Shown here: piece after piece, positions 1 to 10,503 of the stretch
Layout: each line of letters starts with the position of its first letter
Numbering within the stretch: position 1 is the first letter of the stretch
NCBI RefSeq assembly: GCF_023016525.1
Contig: NZ_JALKCG010000004.1
Coordinates: 1-64,000 of the forward strand
Reading direction: 5' to 3'
DNA: 64,000 bases
Source of the DNA: Ancylobacter koreensis
GTDB taxonomy: Bacteria; Pseudomonadota; Alphaproteobacteria; Rhizobiales; Xanthobacteraceae
Position numbers and translations under genes: made by a program
The notes under the pieces: generated by a model
Databases searched by the model: none
Told to the model about the DNA's origin: nothing
What the model saw: the letters and a program-made list of their open reading frames with translations, nothing else

Positions 1-200
1 AGGTGCGCGCTGAGCCGATGAAGCTCGCCCGCACCTTGGCGCCGATCTCCTCATCCTCCAGGCTGCGATGGCTGGGCTTCCGGCTGAGCCAGGCATGGAA
101 GCCCGACCGCGACACATCCAGCGCTTCGCAAAGCCATGCCCAATCTTCAAACGAGGAGCCGCCAGATCCCCCGGTGCTTCGCAATGAACGCGAACCTCAT
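1..200 (-). pseudogene. IS3-family transposase OrfB, 5' part, frameshifted
   Basis: Reading down from the ATG at 200, the protein opens MRFAFIAKHRGIWRLL, the usual OrfB N-terminus, but reaches a TGA after about 17 codons. Typical OrfB sequence resumes in another frame a few bases later (WAWLCEALDVSRSGFHAWL) and runs to the window edge. A short indel near 145-155 therefore breaks the frame. The catalytic DDE core would lie beyond position 1 and is not visible. A sequencing error is possible, but the extra bases at the break suggest real decay. Confidence 0.7.
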
Positions 201-487
201 GTCACGTCCTTCGCGAAGTAGGCTGCGGCCTTTTTTAGGATGTCACGCTCCGCCTTGAGTTTGGCGACCTCCCGCCGCAGCTTCTCGATCTCAAGCTGCT
301 CCGGCTTCATCTGACCATGACCCGGAAAGGCCTGGCGGGGATCGAACGCCAGTTCTCGCACCCATCTGCGCAGCACGTTCTCGTGCACGTCGAGATCGCG
401 CGCGGCCTGAGCCGCCGAGACGCCCCGCTCCTTGATCAGCCGAACCGCTTCAACCTTGAACTCCCGCGAAAACTTCCGTCGCTGCAT
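197..487 (-). CDS. IS3-family transposase OrfA
   Basis: A 96-aa protein with an N-terminal helix-turn-helix of the transposase_8 type (opening MQRRKFSREFKVEAVRLI, then VSAAQAARDLDVHENVLRRW). A C-terminal leucine-zipper-like coiled coil follows (EIEKLRREVAKLKAERDILKKA), as is standard for OrfA of IS3-family elements. OrfA recognises the element ends and is normally joined to OrfB by programmed -1 frameshifting to make the active transposase. Its stop overlaps the orfB start in an ATGA arrangement. Length is normal for the family, so this gene looks intact even though orfB is damaged. Confidence 0.9.
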   Translation of the reverse strand: MQRRKFSREFKVEAVRLIKERGVSAAQAARDLDVHENVLRRWVRELAFDPRQAFPGHGQMKPEQLEIEKLRREVAKLKAERDILKKAAAYFAKDVT

Positions 488-760
488 CCGCCACCTCCGG
501 CTTCATGAAACACCCAATCTCGGTGTCGACGAAACCGGCAGAAGGCCAGAAAGAGCGAAAGCGTAGGGGCCGAGAAAGCTCGGTTGCGAAACCAGCGGCA
601 TTGTCCATCCGCGACCCCTACCACCGGTGCTGCCCTGATCGGCGCACGTCGGCGTGATGGCGACGATATCCGCTATCAGGCCCCGGGCAGGTGACATTCT
701 CGGCCCGGTCGGATGTCCAGGGACATTTGGGAACGGCGGTGCCTGAGACGAGCGGCAGCG
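488..760. other. Intergenic between IS and HWE kinase, no gene
   Basis: No convincing gene. The stretch holds the presumed outer end of the IS3 element and a perfect short palindrome at 713-726 (ATGTCC-AG-GGACAT). The latter may be the end of another mobile element or an operator; nothing in the sequence decides between them. Confidence 0.4.
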
Positions 761-2218
761 CTAGCCGGCGAGCCGGTCCGTCGCGACGACCAGCCGGATG
801 AAAAGACCCTCCGGCTTCCATTCGCGCTCAATCTCGCCACCTAGCTGGCCGCGCACGGTGGAGCGCGCGAGGAGGCTGCCGAAGCCGTCACCGTCGGGAG
901 CGCGAGCGATCTGCGGGCCGCCACGCTCTCTCCAGGTCAGGACGAAGGTCGCTCCTTGATCCTCACAGCGGATGTCCATCCCTCCGCCCGGCACCGATAG
1001 AGCGCCATATTTGGCTGCATTCGTCGCGAATTCATGGAACAACAGGGCGAAACCGGTCACCGCGCCGCCAGCGACATCGATATCCGGCCCTTCGATTGTG
1101 ACACGGGACCCAGGCTTCCCGTCGCATTCGTCATATGGCGACAGGATGGTGCGCATGAGCGTGTGCAGTGTCGTCCCTTGCTGCAATCGTGTGCTGGCCG
1201 TGGAGGTGTGCGGCACCGTCAGGGCATGTGCCTGCGACAGGGCGATCAGCCGCGACATGACAGCGGAGGCGAGATCGTCCACGCTCGTCGCCGACCTCCG
1301 GCTGAGGGAGACGATGCTGCTCGCCAGCGAGAACAGGTTCTTCACCCGGTGATCCATCTCCCGGATGAGAAGATGCTGCTGCTCCTCGGCGCGCCGCCGC
1401 TCGCTGATGTCCCGCGCGATCGTCGAGGCGCCCATGATCCGTCCGGAATGGTCCTGTATCGGCGAGACCGACAGCGAGATGTCGACCAGGCTGCCGTCCT
1501 TCCGGCGCCTCGTCGTCTCATAGTGCTCGATGCGCTCGCCGGCGCGGATGCGCGCCAGGATGTTCGGCTCTTCGTCGGGACGGTCGGCCAGCACGAGCAT
1601 CGAAACCGATTTGCCGACGATCTCCTCGGCGGCATAGCCGAACAGCCGTTCGGCCCCGCCGTTCCAGCTGGTGATGATGCCATCGAGATCCTTGGTGAGG
1701 ATCGCATCGGCCGATGTCTCGACGATAGCTGCCAGACGCTGGGCGGCTTCGTAGGCGACGGCGCGATCGGACATGTCCACCAGCAGGTTGACGATGCCCG
1801 TCAACGTCCCGCCGTCATCGAGCAGCCGCGTCGAGAACGCCAGGACGCTCATGCGCGATCCGTTCGGCACCTCGATGACGAGCTCATGTCCCCGGCCGGC
1901 CCGGCGCTCCGCGGGGGGCGCGGCCATCGGCGACTGTGCATAGGCCATAGGCCGACCATCCGGCCAGAAGAGCCTCCATGATCGCGCGAAGTCTCCCGTG
2001 CCCAGTTGCGGTTCCGTTGGCCAAAGATGCCGCGCCACCTCGTTGAAGAAGACGAGGCAGCCCGCCGCATCGGTCACATAGACGGCCTGGGGAAAAGCCT
2101 TCAGAAAGTCGTGTAGGCGCGTCTGCTCCCATCCGATCAAAACAGCGGACGGGTCGGCGGTCCCAGCGGGTGCCTCATATGCGCCATTGGCGCTTTCCGC
2201 CGAAGACCGAGACGACAT
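761..2218 (-). CDS. PAS domain HWE-family sensor histidine kinase
   Basis: A 485-aa cytoplasmic kinase with two PAS domains (about 28-150 and 160-275) followed by an HWE-type catalytic core. All the family's signature residues are visible: His290 in MDHRVKN, Asn400 in HEFATNAAKYGAL, and the W429-x-E431 pair in LTWRERGG. HWE kinases are common in alphaproteobacteria, often sense light, redox or general stress, and often phosphorylate single-domain receivers. There is no membrane segment, so the signal is internal. The gene is divergent from a lone receiver protein 260 bp away, the obvious candidate partner. The ligand or chromophore cannot be told; the Cys of a LOV domain was not seen. Confidence 0.92.
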   Translation of the reverse strand: MSSRSSAESANGAYEAPAGTADPSAVLIGWEQTRLHDFLKAFPQAVYVTDAAGCLVFFNEVARHLWPTEPQLGTGDFARSWRLFWPDGRPMAYAQSPMAAPPAERRAGRGHELVIEVPNGSRMSVLAFSTRLLDDGGTLTGIVNLLVDMSDRAVAYEAAQRLAAIVETSADAILTKDLDGIITSWNGGAERLFGYAAEEIVGKSVSMLVLADRPDEEPNILARIRAGERIEHYETTRRRKDGSLVDISLSVSPIQDHSGRIMGASTIARDISERRRAEEQQHLLIREMDHRVKNLFSLASSIVSLSRRSATSVDDLASAVMSRLIALSQAHALTVPHTSTASTRLQQGTTLHTLMRTILSPYDECDGKPGSRVTIEGPDIDVAGGAVTGFALLFHEFATNAAKYGALSVPGGGMDIRCEDQGATFVLTWRERGGPQIARAPDGDGFGSLLARSTVRGQLGGEIEREWKPEGLFIRLVVATDRLAG

Positions 2219-2302
2219 AGCTGTCTCCCTGTTATTCGAGCCCGCCTCAGCTCAAAAGTGGCTTGCACGCGGAAATCGACAGGCGCCGTGCGGCCTTTGG
2301 CA

Positions 2303-2370
2303 GGTGATATGAACTCACCGCAGGCTGTCAACATATCGACCATGCCGGCTCAGCACCGTGTGATAGTGCT
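2303..2370. promoter_or_regulatory. Two short inverted repeats between kinase and receiver genes
   Basis: GGTGA-N7-TCACC at 2303-2319 and AGCAC-N9-GTGCT at 2352-2370 lie in the divergent interval between the HWE kinase and the receiver gene. They may be regulator sites. No matching regulator gene is obvious, and five-base arms can arise by chance. Confidence 0.25.
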
Positions 2371-2477
2371 CACAACGGCCTGCCGCGCGACTAAAGGATC
2401 CAGCGGGGAAGAAGTTCGGGACCTTTCGCTGCGATGGCGCGTTCAGTCCAATTGCTCTTCCGCCTCCAACCGCACCG

Positions 2478-2858
2478 GTGCCGGGTCTCATGCGTACGCC
2501 AATCGCCGTGCTGGTCGTCGAGGACGAGGTGCTCGTGCGCATCGACATCGCCGATTATCTCTCCGGCCAGGGATTCGAGGTGCATGAGGCGGCCGGAGCC
2601 GATCAGGCTCTTGAGATCATGCAGGCCGTCCCGAACATCCGACTGCTCTTTACCGACATTGACATGCCGGGCAGCATGGATGGGCTGAAGCTCTCGGCGG
2701 CAGTGCGCGACCGCTGGCCTCCCGTACACATCATCGTCACGTCCGGACACAGATCCGTCGACGCCTCCGAGCTTCCTGCAGGGAGCGTTTTCTTCGCCAA
2801 GCCCTATCGGCAACGTGATGTCGCCAGGTCGATGCATGACTTGGTCGCTGGCGAATAG
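2478..2858 (+). CDS. Single-domain response regulator (REC only)
   Basis: A 126-aa stand-alone receiver domain. The acidic pair is in VVEDE, the phosphoacceptor Asp is in LLFTDIDMPG, the switch Thr is in IIVTSGH and the conserved Lys is in FFAKPY. There is no output domain, so it would act as a phosphotransfer shuttle, a phosphate sink or a protein-protein switch. The start is ambiguous: GTG at 2478 or ATG at 2490, and MRTPIAVLVVEDE from the ATG fits the usual length better. It is divergent from the HWE kinase gene and is probably its phosphorylation target (inference). Confidence 0.9.
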   Translation: MPGLMRTPIAVLVVEDEVLVRIDIADYLSGQGFEVHEAAGADQALEIMQAVPNIRLLFTDIDMPGSMDGLKLSAAVRDRWPPVHIIVTSGHRSVDASELPAGSVFFAKPYRQRDVARSMHDLVAGE

Positions 2859-2882
2859 TTCCGAGGTGCCAACGTCTGGATC

Positions 2883-4193
2883 ATGAAGATCGCCGCGCGC
2901 CGCTCGTCAGCGGCAAGGCGCTCCCATCGGAATTCCAAGCCTCTTGCCATTGTGCAATGCAGCACAATATTGCTGCATGTGCGTTGTTCCAATTCGTCGC
3001 CCGTCCGGGCGTCACAACAAAGGACGCCTCGCTTGCGAAACATCTCGGATGCGCTTGCCCGACTTGCAGTCCTGCGCGGGCAAAAGGGCACTTTCTCCGC
3101 CGATCCCGTCCATGCCGACCGGCTGTTGACGCTCACCACCTTCGGGACGAATCCTGGAGCGTTGAGGGCGCGCTTCTATCTGCCGCCCGGCATCCGTCCG
3201 GGTGCGCCGCTCGTCGTCGTGCTGCATGGCTGCACGCAGAATGCGGCGGGGTACGATCATCATTCCGGCTGGTCGGAGCTTGCCGATCGAGCCGGCTTCG
3301 CGTTGCTCTATCCGGAGCAGCGGCACGACAACAATCCGAACCTGTGTTTCAACTGGTTCCACCCGGAGGATACGCGGCGCAACCACGGTGAGGCTCTTTC
3401 GATCCGACAGATGATCGAGTCGATGATCCTTGCTCATGATCTCGACCGGAGCAGGGTCTTCGTCACCGGTCTATCGGCCGGCGGCGCCATGGCCAGCGTC
3501 ATGCTTGCGACCTATCCGGAGGTGTTCGCGGCAGGTGGCATCATCGCCGGCCTCGCCTATGGCCGCGCCACGACGGTTCCCGAGGCGTTCAGCTGCATGC
3601 ACGGCCATGGCCCTGCTTCCGACGCCGAGCTCTGGCGGTTGCTGCGCGAAGCGTCCGACCATTCCGGCCCGTGGCCGCGAATTACCATCTGGCAGGGTTC
3701 GGCCGATCACACGGTCGCTCCCTCCAACGCCGAGGACATCGCCGCGCAATGGCGCAGCGTGCACGGACTGGATGCGGCGGCGACGCGAACCGAAAGACAG
3801 GGCACGCGCTGGCGGCGGACCTGGTGCAACGGCGCGGGCGAGGCGGTGATCGAGCTCAACACGGTCGCTGCTATGGGCCACGGCACGCCGCTCGGCAACG
3901 AACTGGGCACGCCGGGGCCCTATATGCTGGACGTCGGCATCTCCTCGACCCGAGAGATTGCCGGGTTTTGGGGCCTCGTCGAGGCTGATGACGATCTATC
4001 GCCAGACGTCGGTCCAGATATGTCCGAAGCTTCTCGTGCCACTTTCCTTCCTCCAGAAACCCGCCTTTCAGGCATACGGGGTGCGGGAGCGAGTGGTCCT
4101 CAGGCACGTCCTGTCATCCATGGCTCGGCTCATGAGAGCTCCGTGCGGAAGATCATCGAAGATGCGCTGCGCAGTGCGGGTCTGATGCGCTGA
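2883..4193 (+). CDS. PHB depolymerase-family alpha/beta-hydrolase esterase
   Basis: An esterase of the PHB depolymerase/feruloyl esterase family. The lipase box is GLSAGG (Ser198 counting from the ATG at 2883), the likely catalytic Asp275 is in WQGSADHT and His333 is in MGHGTP. The oxyanion region is VVLHGCTQNAAGYD. Family members hydrolyse short-chain polyhydroxyalkanoates or related esters. The first 50 residues from 2883 look unlike the family and have no clear signal peptide. Homologous sequence starts at LRNISDALARLAVLR, so the TTG at 3033 is a plausible true start (386 aa). After the catalytic core the C-terminal tail (about residues 370-436) is poorly conserved. Substrate is not determinable from sequence. 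Confidence 0.85.
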   Translation: MKIAARRSSAARRSHRNSKPLAIVQCSTILLHVRCSNSSPVRASQQRTPRLRNISDALARLAVLRGQKGTFSADPVHADRLLTLTTFGTNPGALRARFYLPPGIRPGAPLVVVLHGCTQNAAGYDHHSGWSELADRAGFALLYPEQRHDNNPNLCFNWFHPEDTRRNHGEALSIRQMIESMILAHDLDRSRVFVTGLSAGGAMASVMLATYPEVFAAGGIIAGLAYGRATTVPEAFSCMHGHGPASDAELWRLLREASDHSGPWPRITIWQGSADHTVAPSNAEDIAAQWRSVHGLDAAATRTERQGTRWRRTWCNGAGEAVIELNTVAAMGHGTPLGNELGTPGPYMLDVGISSTREIAGFWGLVEADDDLSPDVGPDMSEASRATFLPPETRLSGIRGAGASGPQARPVIHGSAHESSVRKIIEDALRSAGLMR

Positions 4194-4308
4194 GTCCGGG
4201 GGAACGGGCCTCCGCCGAACATGTGCACGCCGCCCAATGCAATCGGCAGTCGTTGCCGAAGACATCGCACGCAGCCCGGATGGCAGGGCCGCTCGCCCTC
4301 GAGACCGA

Positions 4309-4701
4309 TCAGGTGGCGAGAGCCGTCGCGCAACCTTCGACGCCGCGGCGGTCAGGCGAAGTCTGGCCGGGCATGATCGCCCAGCCGCCTTCCTCGACGA
4401 ACTGGCGCTTCTTGTAATTGTCGGGAAGCGCCTTGAACTCGGCGCGCTTCGCAGGCGCATCCGGCGCGGCGTTGAACCGCTCGGCGCAGATGGCAGATGC
4501 CAGCTCCCCGCGCGCGACATCGCCTGCGGTTGCGGCCTCCGCGCGTGAGGTGCCGCCGGTCACCCAGCCACCCCAGTTGAAGCCGATGATCATCGTGGCC
4601 GCCGCCGTGGCGACGCAGGCCCATACGAGGATCATCTTGGAGGGTCGATAGTCGTCAATGCGCTGGCTGAGTGATGTCTTGCGGCTGTCCTGCATGGCCA
4701 T
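4309..4701 (-). CDS. Small single-pass membrane protein of unknown function
   Basis: A 130-aa conserved hypothetical. A short basic cytoplasmic N-terminus (about 1-22) is followed by one hydrophobic segment (about 23-43, MILVWACVATAAATMIIGF). The rest is probably periplasmic, with two Cys residues (in AICAERF and GVEGCATA) that could form a disulfide. AGGAG precedes the ATG at a good distance. It lies 70 bp downstream of groEL on the same strand and could be co-transcribed with the chaperonin genes, which would suit a stress role. No domain was recognised. Confidence 0.7.
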   Translation of the reverse strand: MAMQDSRKTSLSQRIDDYRPSKMILVWACVATAAATMIIGFNWGGWVTGGTSRAEAATAGDVARGELASAICAERFNAAPDAPAKRAEFKALPDNYKKRQFVEEGGWAIMPGQTSPDRRGVEGCATALAT

Positions 4702-4773
4702 TGGAAGTCTCCTTGGCGAGTGATGGTGGATTCCGCTGTCCGACGCAGTTGGCCGGACGAGTCAGGCACTGCG

Positions 4774-6766
<1,993 letters not shown>

Positions 6767-6821
6767 GGGGTTCTTTCTGCGGCCGGCGTAAAGGGGGGGC
6801 CGCAACGGCAATATAGCGCCT

Positions 6822-6848
6822 TTGGCACTCAGGCGATAGAACTGCCAG
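6822..6848 (-). promoter_or_regulatory. Degenerate CIRCE-like element upstream of groES
   Basis: TTGGCACTC-N9-AACTGCCAG matches the 27-bp layout of CIRCE (TTAGCACTC-N9-GAGTGCTAA), the HrcA repressor site. The left arm matches 8 of 9 bases and the right arm is weaker. Spacing and position before groES are right. The right arm decay may weaken HrcA control. Confidence 0.5.
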
Positions 6849-6859
6849 AATTGTAATTT

Positions 6860-7344
6860 CGTTGATGCGGTTCATTGAACCAGCCGGCCAACATTTCTAT
6901 CGAGGAACAGGCGGATCCCAACAGAAAAACTGATGTGTTTGTCTGAATTTTTATTTTTCAGAATCAGCAGATGGGCGGCAGATATATTTCTGTTTGAGCG
7001 ATTCTGCCTTGCTTGGAACGCAAAGAGGATGTATTTGTAAATTCTCTCGGGTGAGCTCTTCGCGGCGTCACCGACATTGACCGCGATCACCGTCAAGCTC
7101 TCAACAACCGATGCGTGGCGCCGAGCCGGCGCGCATATCGCGCTGTTCGGATCCTGAACGCTCCTGCGGACCGCGGATGTGGTGCCAGCATGGTCGTCCC
7201 GGTTCGAACAGGAGCGGCTTTCCATATCGGCTTGCGGCGCGCGTTCGCCATCGCCGGATTGGCCGCCGACCGCCACTGGCATTCGACATGGCAGGTCGCC
7301 GCTTGGTGCGGCTGGCCGCCATATCTCAAAGGACCTAAGCTATC
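6860..7344. other. 485-bp intergenic, no gene recognised
   Basis: The part from about 6890 to 7060 is clearly more AT-rich than its surroundings. It should contain the promoters for the groES operon (leftward) and for the small-protein genes starting at 7345 (rightward). A short open frame can be read on the minus strand here, but its composition and lack of a ribosome site argue against a gene. Confidence 0.4.
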
Positions 7345-7647
7345 ATGACTGCTACAAGCACCCCGCAACGCAGTGCTCGCCCGATCCAAAGCGACGCCGC
7401 GATTCATCTCTTCACGATTGGCCAGACCGTCAGGCTCCGGGGCGGATACGGCGTCTTCACCTCCCGGTTTGGCGACATCTACCGCATCACCCGCATGCTG
7501 CCGCCGAGTGGGACTTCGCTGCAGTATCGCATCCGCAACGACAGCGAACTGCACGAGCGGGTTGCAACGGAGGACAGCCTGGAAATGGTTCGCCATGAAA
7601 AGGCGGACGAGGAATCCTCTCTGGCCGCAAGGACGTTCCGTGGCTGA
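7345..7647 (+). CDS. Conserved hypothetical protein, ~100 aa
   Basis: A soluble 100-aa protein with an AAGGA ribosome site upstream. The middle (FTIGQTVRLRGG, then YRITRMLPPSGTSLQYRIRNDSELHERV) is a small beta-rich motif that I recall from short conserved proteins of Hyphomicrobiales. No function is known to me. It is first in a run of small proteins (7345-8254) that may form one operon. Confidence 0.75.
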   Translation: MTATSTPQRSARPIQSDAAIHLFTIGQTVRLRGGYGVFTSRFGDIYRITRMLPPSGTSLQYRIRNDSELHERVATEDSLEMVRHEKADEESSLAARTFRG

Positions 7648-7677
7648 CCGCCTCTATCCCTGCTGCTGGAGAATGTG

Positions 7678-7920
7678 ATGAAGATCGTGATCGAATTCTA
7701 TCGCATCCGGAAGCAGGACGACGCGCATGCGGTGGTCGGTCGCGAAGCTATGGACGTGGCCGACCTCGACGCTGCCATCGAGATGGCACGGTCGCTGGCT
7801 CAGTCGCTCGACATGCCGCAGCGGCCCGATGCTCTGGTTATCTTCGACGAGAGCGGCCGCACACTTCATTCCTGCGCCTTCGACGCCGCTCTGGAGCAAA
7901 AGGAGAGGCCATCGCCGTGA
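7678..7920 (+). CDS. Conserved hypothetical protein, ~80 aa
   Basis: A small acidic protein (MKIVIEFYRIRKQDDAHAVV, then VADLDAAIEMARSLAQSLDMPQRPDALVIFDESG). The alternating strand/helix pattern suggests a small alpha/beta fold. A GTG directly before the ATG (7675) is an alternative start. It follows the previous gene by 30 bp and is probably co-transcribed. Function unknown. Confidence 0.7.
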   Translation: MKIVIEFYRIRKQDDAHAVVGREAMDVADLDAAIEMARSLAQSLDMPQRPDALVIFDESGRTLHSCAFDAALEQKERPSP

Positions 7921-7978
7921 ACCGATCTGGTCTCATGCTCGCCCGGAGCGACACATCTGGAATCATGGCAGGGTCGTC

Positions 7979-8254
7979 ATGACACTGGCGTTCCCCAATC
8001 CGAGCCGCAGCCTCGACACGGCGCGGAACGCCGTTCGGTTTACCGGCTATGATGGCATGTTCGAGGTTGCGTTCCTTGTCGACATCGGCGCGCTGGTGAA
8101 TTCGGCCCCTGAGTTGTTCATGTCGGAGCCGTCGGAAACGGCATGCCTTTCCGCTTTCGACGCCCGGCGAACCTCCATCTATGCCGCCGCCGCCAAGGCC
8201 TATTCGAATGGCCGCCGCGCCCCATACATCCTCACCGCCGCCGACATCCGCTAG
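7979..8254 (+). CDS. DUF1488 family protein
   Basis: A 91-aa protein starting MTLAFPNPSRSLDTARNAVR and followed by FTGYDGMFEVAFLVDIGAL, the recognisable DUF1488 pattern. The C-terminus has YAAAAKAYSNGR. The open frame extends far upstream, but the ATG at 7979 gives the family-standard length. Members are small, cytoplasmic and uncharacterised, common in proteobacteria. Last of the three small genes before the transglutaminase gene. Confidence 0.8.
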   Translation: MTLAFPNPSRSLDTARNAVRFTGYDGMFEVAFLVDIGALVNSAPELFMSEPSETACLSAFDARRTSIYAAAAKAYSNGRRAPYILTAADIR

Positions 8255-8281
8255 ACGGATCGATGCTTCCAGGAATCCTTC

Positions 8282-9094
8282 ATGCTAATCCGCTACGGCT
8301 ATGAGATAACGCTGACCTGCCAGCAGCCGACCGCGCTTGTCTGCCTGCTGTCCGTCCATGAGGATCGCGCCGCCGATATCCGGGCGGATGAGACATTCTT
8401 CACCACGCCCGATGTCCCGACATCGACCTATCGCGATCTCTTCGGTAATCGATGCCGGCGGCTTGTCGCGCCCGCGGGCGACCTGACAATCTGGGGCGAC
8501 GCCACGATCGAGGATGATGGCAGGCCGGATCCGATGCTACCGGCCGCTCGGGAAATGGCCGTCCCCGAACTGCCGGACGAATGCCTCGTCTATCTAATGG
8601 GTAGCCGCTACTGCGAAACCGACCGTCTCAGCCAGACGGCGTGGGACCTGTTCGGCACACTCGCGCCTGGCTGGGGCCGCGTGCAGGCGATCTGCGACTT
8701 CGTTCACAACCACATCCGCTTTGACTACATGCAGGCCCGCTCCACGCGAACGGCATTCGAGACGTTTCAGGAGCGCGTCGGCGTCTGCCGCGACTTCGCC
8801 CATCTCGCCGTCGCCTTCTGCCGCTGCCTCAACATTCCGGCCCGCTATGTGAACGGGCATCTCGGCGACATCGGCGTGCCGGTCGTCGATCCGATGGATT
8901 TCAGCGCCTGGATCGAGGTCTTTCTCGACGGCGCATGGCACACCTTCGATCCCCGCAACAACGTGCCGCGGGTCGGTCGGATCGTCGTCGCCCGCGGGCG
9001 CGACGCCGCCGACATACCGCTGATCAATTCCTTCGGGCCTCATGTTCTGAAGTCCTTTCGGGTGTGGACCTACGAGGTCCAGGGACTGTCATAG
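8282..9094 (+). CDS. Transglutaminase-like family protein (Ser at the His site)
   Basis: A 270-aa protein of the bacterial transglutaminase-like family: an N-terminal beta domain (1-100), then the papain-like core. Cys169 lies in ERVGVCRDFAHLAVAFCR and Asp223 in WHTFDPRNN. The triad His is normally in a DFHAW-type motif, but here the sequence is PMDFSAWIEVF, with Ser208 at that place. I believe related proteins share this substitution, so activity may be altered and not necessarily lost. There is no signal peptide. Probably a cytoplasmic cysteine protease or amidase-like protein; substrate unknown. A second family member lies just past nhaA on the other strand. Confidence 0.85.
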   Translation: MLIRYGYEITLTCQQPTALVCLLSVHEDRAADIRADETFFTTPDVPTSTYRDLFGNRCRRLVAPAGDLTIWGDATIEDDGRPDPMLPAAREMAVPELPDECLVYLMGSRYCETDRLSQTAWDLFGTLAPGWGRVQAICDFVHNHIRFDYMQARSTRTAFETFQERVGVCRDFAHLAVAFCRCLNIPARYVNGHLGDIGVPVVDPMDFSAWIEVFLDGAWHTFDPRNNVPRVGRIVVARGRDAADIPLINSFGPHVLKSFRVWTYEVQGLS

Positions 9095-9144
9095 GCGCAG
9101 GGACCTCCGCTGGCGGCGATGGGAGCCCGGAGCAGGCTTGCCGA

Positions 9145-10458
9145 ATGAACGAGAGCCTCGCGCGGCTTCCCAGAGAACCGGCTGACCGGTTCACCCGGCC
9201 TTTCATGCGCTTCCTGCGCATCGAGGCTATGACGGGCGTGATCCTGCTGCTGAGCACGCTCCTCGCACTGCTGCTCGCCAACACAGCATGGTCGGCCTCA
9301 TTCCTCGCCGTATGGGATATGCCGGCGGGGATTCGGCTCGGCGAGATCGAGGTCTCGCGTTCGCTCAAGCACTGGATCAACGACGGGCTGATGACGCTCT
9401 TTTTCTTTGTCATCGCGCTTGAGCTGAAACGCGAACTGGTGCTTGGGGAACTGTGCATCCCGCGCGTCGCCGCCCTGCCTTTGGCGGCTGCCTTCGGCGG
9501 GATGCTGGTGCCAGCCGGGATGTTTCTGCTTGTTGTTGGCAGTGGGCCGGGCGCAAGCGGCTGGGGCACAGTCATGTCCACTGACACCGCCTTCGTCATT
9601 GGATGTCTGGCGATGCTCGGCTCGCGCATTCCGGAGAGCTTGCGGCTGTTCCTCCTTTCGCTGGCGATTTTCGACGACGTGGGTGCCATCCTCGTGGTGG
9701 CGATTGGCTATGGCGACACCTTGAACTGGGCCGCTCTTGGCGCTGCCGGGATCGGACTTGCCGTGGTTGCCGGAATCTCGCGTTTGGGGGTCCGCAACAT
9801 TCCCGTCTATTTCGCGATAGGGAGCGGCATCTGGCTGGCGTTCGATGCCTCGGGCATCCACGCGACATTGACCGGGGTAATCCTCGGACTGATGACGCCG
9901 GCGCGGAGCTGGGTGAGTGACACACGTTTGCATGCGATCCTCGATCGCGTGGTCGCCTATCCCCCCGGCGACCACTGGAGCGGAGATGCCGCAGCACGCG
10001 GCGACCTCCATCGAGCGGGTGTCGCCACGCGCGAGGCGCTGTCGCCGATCGAGCGTCTGGAGATCGCTCTTCATCCCTGGGTGGCTTTCGCCGTCATGCC
10101 GCTCTTTGCCCTTGCCAATGCCGGCGTGCCGATGGCGGCGACAAGATTTGATGCCACTCTCACCAGTGCGATTGTCGCGGCCTTCGTGGTGGGCAAGCCC
10201 ATCGGGGTGGTGCTCTTCAGCGTCGTTGCCGTGAAGCTGCGCTTGGGGATCCGTCCGCGCGAGCTGTCGTGGAGCCTGCTGGTGGCAGGAAGCCTGCTGA
10301 CCGGGATCGGGTTCACCATGGCGCTTTTCATTGCCGAACTTGCCTTCGAGGCCACGCTTCTGGACTCGGTCAAGCACGGCATTCTCGGCGCCTCCATCAT
10401 CTCGGCAGCAACCGGCTTCCTGGCGTTGAACTGGCTGACGTCTCGCAGAACGCCATAG
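9145..10458 (+). CDS. nhaA: Na+/H+ antiporter NhaA
   Basis: A 437-aa inner-membrane antiporter that exports Na+ or Li+ in exchange for protons. About 11-12 hydrophobic segments start at residue 27. The ion-binding acidic residues are visible: Asp147 in MSTDTAFVIG and the Asp177-Asp178 pair in AIFDDVGAI. The helix-XI unwound motif is in IHATLTGVILGL. The frame is open far upstream, but the ATG at 9145 matches the family start. It lies 50 bp after the transglutaminase-like gene and may be expressed with it. Confidence 0.95.
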   Translation: MNESLARLPREPADRFTRPFMRFLRIEAMTGVILLLSTLLALLLANTAWSASFLAVWDMPAGIRLGEIEVSRSLKHWINDGLMTLFFFVIALELKRELVLGELCIPRVAALPLAAAFGGMLVPAGMFLLVVGSGPGASGWGTVMSTDTAFVIGCLAMLGSRIPESLRLFLLSLAIFDDVGAILVVAIGYGDTLNWAALGAAGIGLAVVAGISRLGVRNIPVYFAIGSGIWLAFDASGIHATLTGVILGLMTPARSWVSDTRLHAILDRVVAYPPGDHWSGDAAARGDLHRAGVATREALSPIERLEIALHPWVAFAVMPLFALANAGVPMAATRFDATLTSAIVAAFVVGKPIGVVLFSVVAVKLRLGIRPRELSWSLLVAGSLLTGIGFTMALFIAELAFEATLLDSVKHGILGASIISAATGFLALNWLTSRRTP

Positions 10459-10503
10459 CGCCATACGCGCGGCGGCTGACCGAAGGGTCGTGCTCCATTG
10501 CCT

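Larger units (their letters stand above)
1..545 (-). mobile_element. IS3-family insertion sequence, partial at window edge
   Basis: An orfA/orfB pair on the minus strand with the ATGA stop/start overlap typical of IS3-family elements. Only the upstream end and the first part of orfB are in the window. The outer end should lie upstream of orfA, somewhere around 500-545, but I could not fix the terminal inverted repeat because the other end is off the window. orfB is out of frame (separate entry), so this copy is probably not autonomously active. Confidence 0.75.

Noticed and set aside
728..760. GGAAC near 730 as a general-stress promoter
   Set aside because: No CGTT at 16-17 bases, and the downstream gene is on the other strand.
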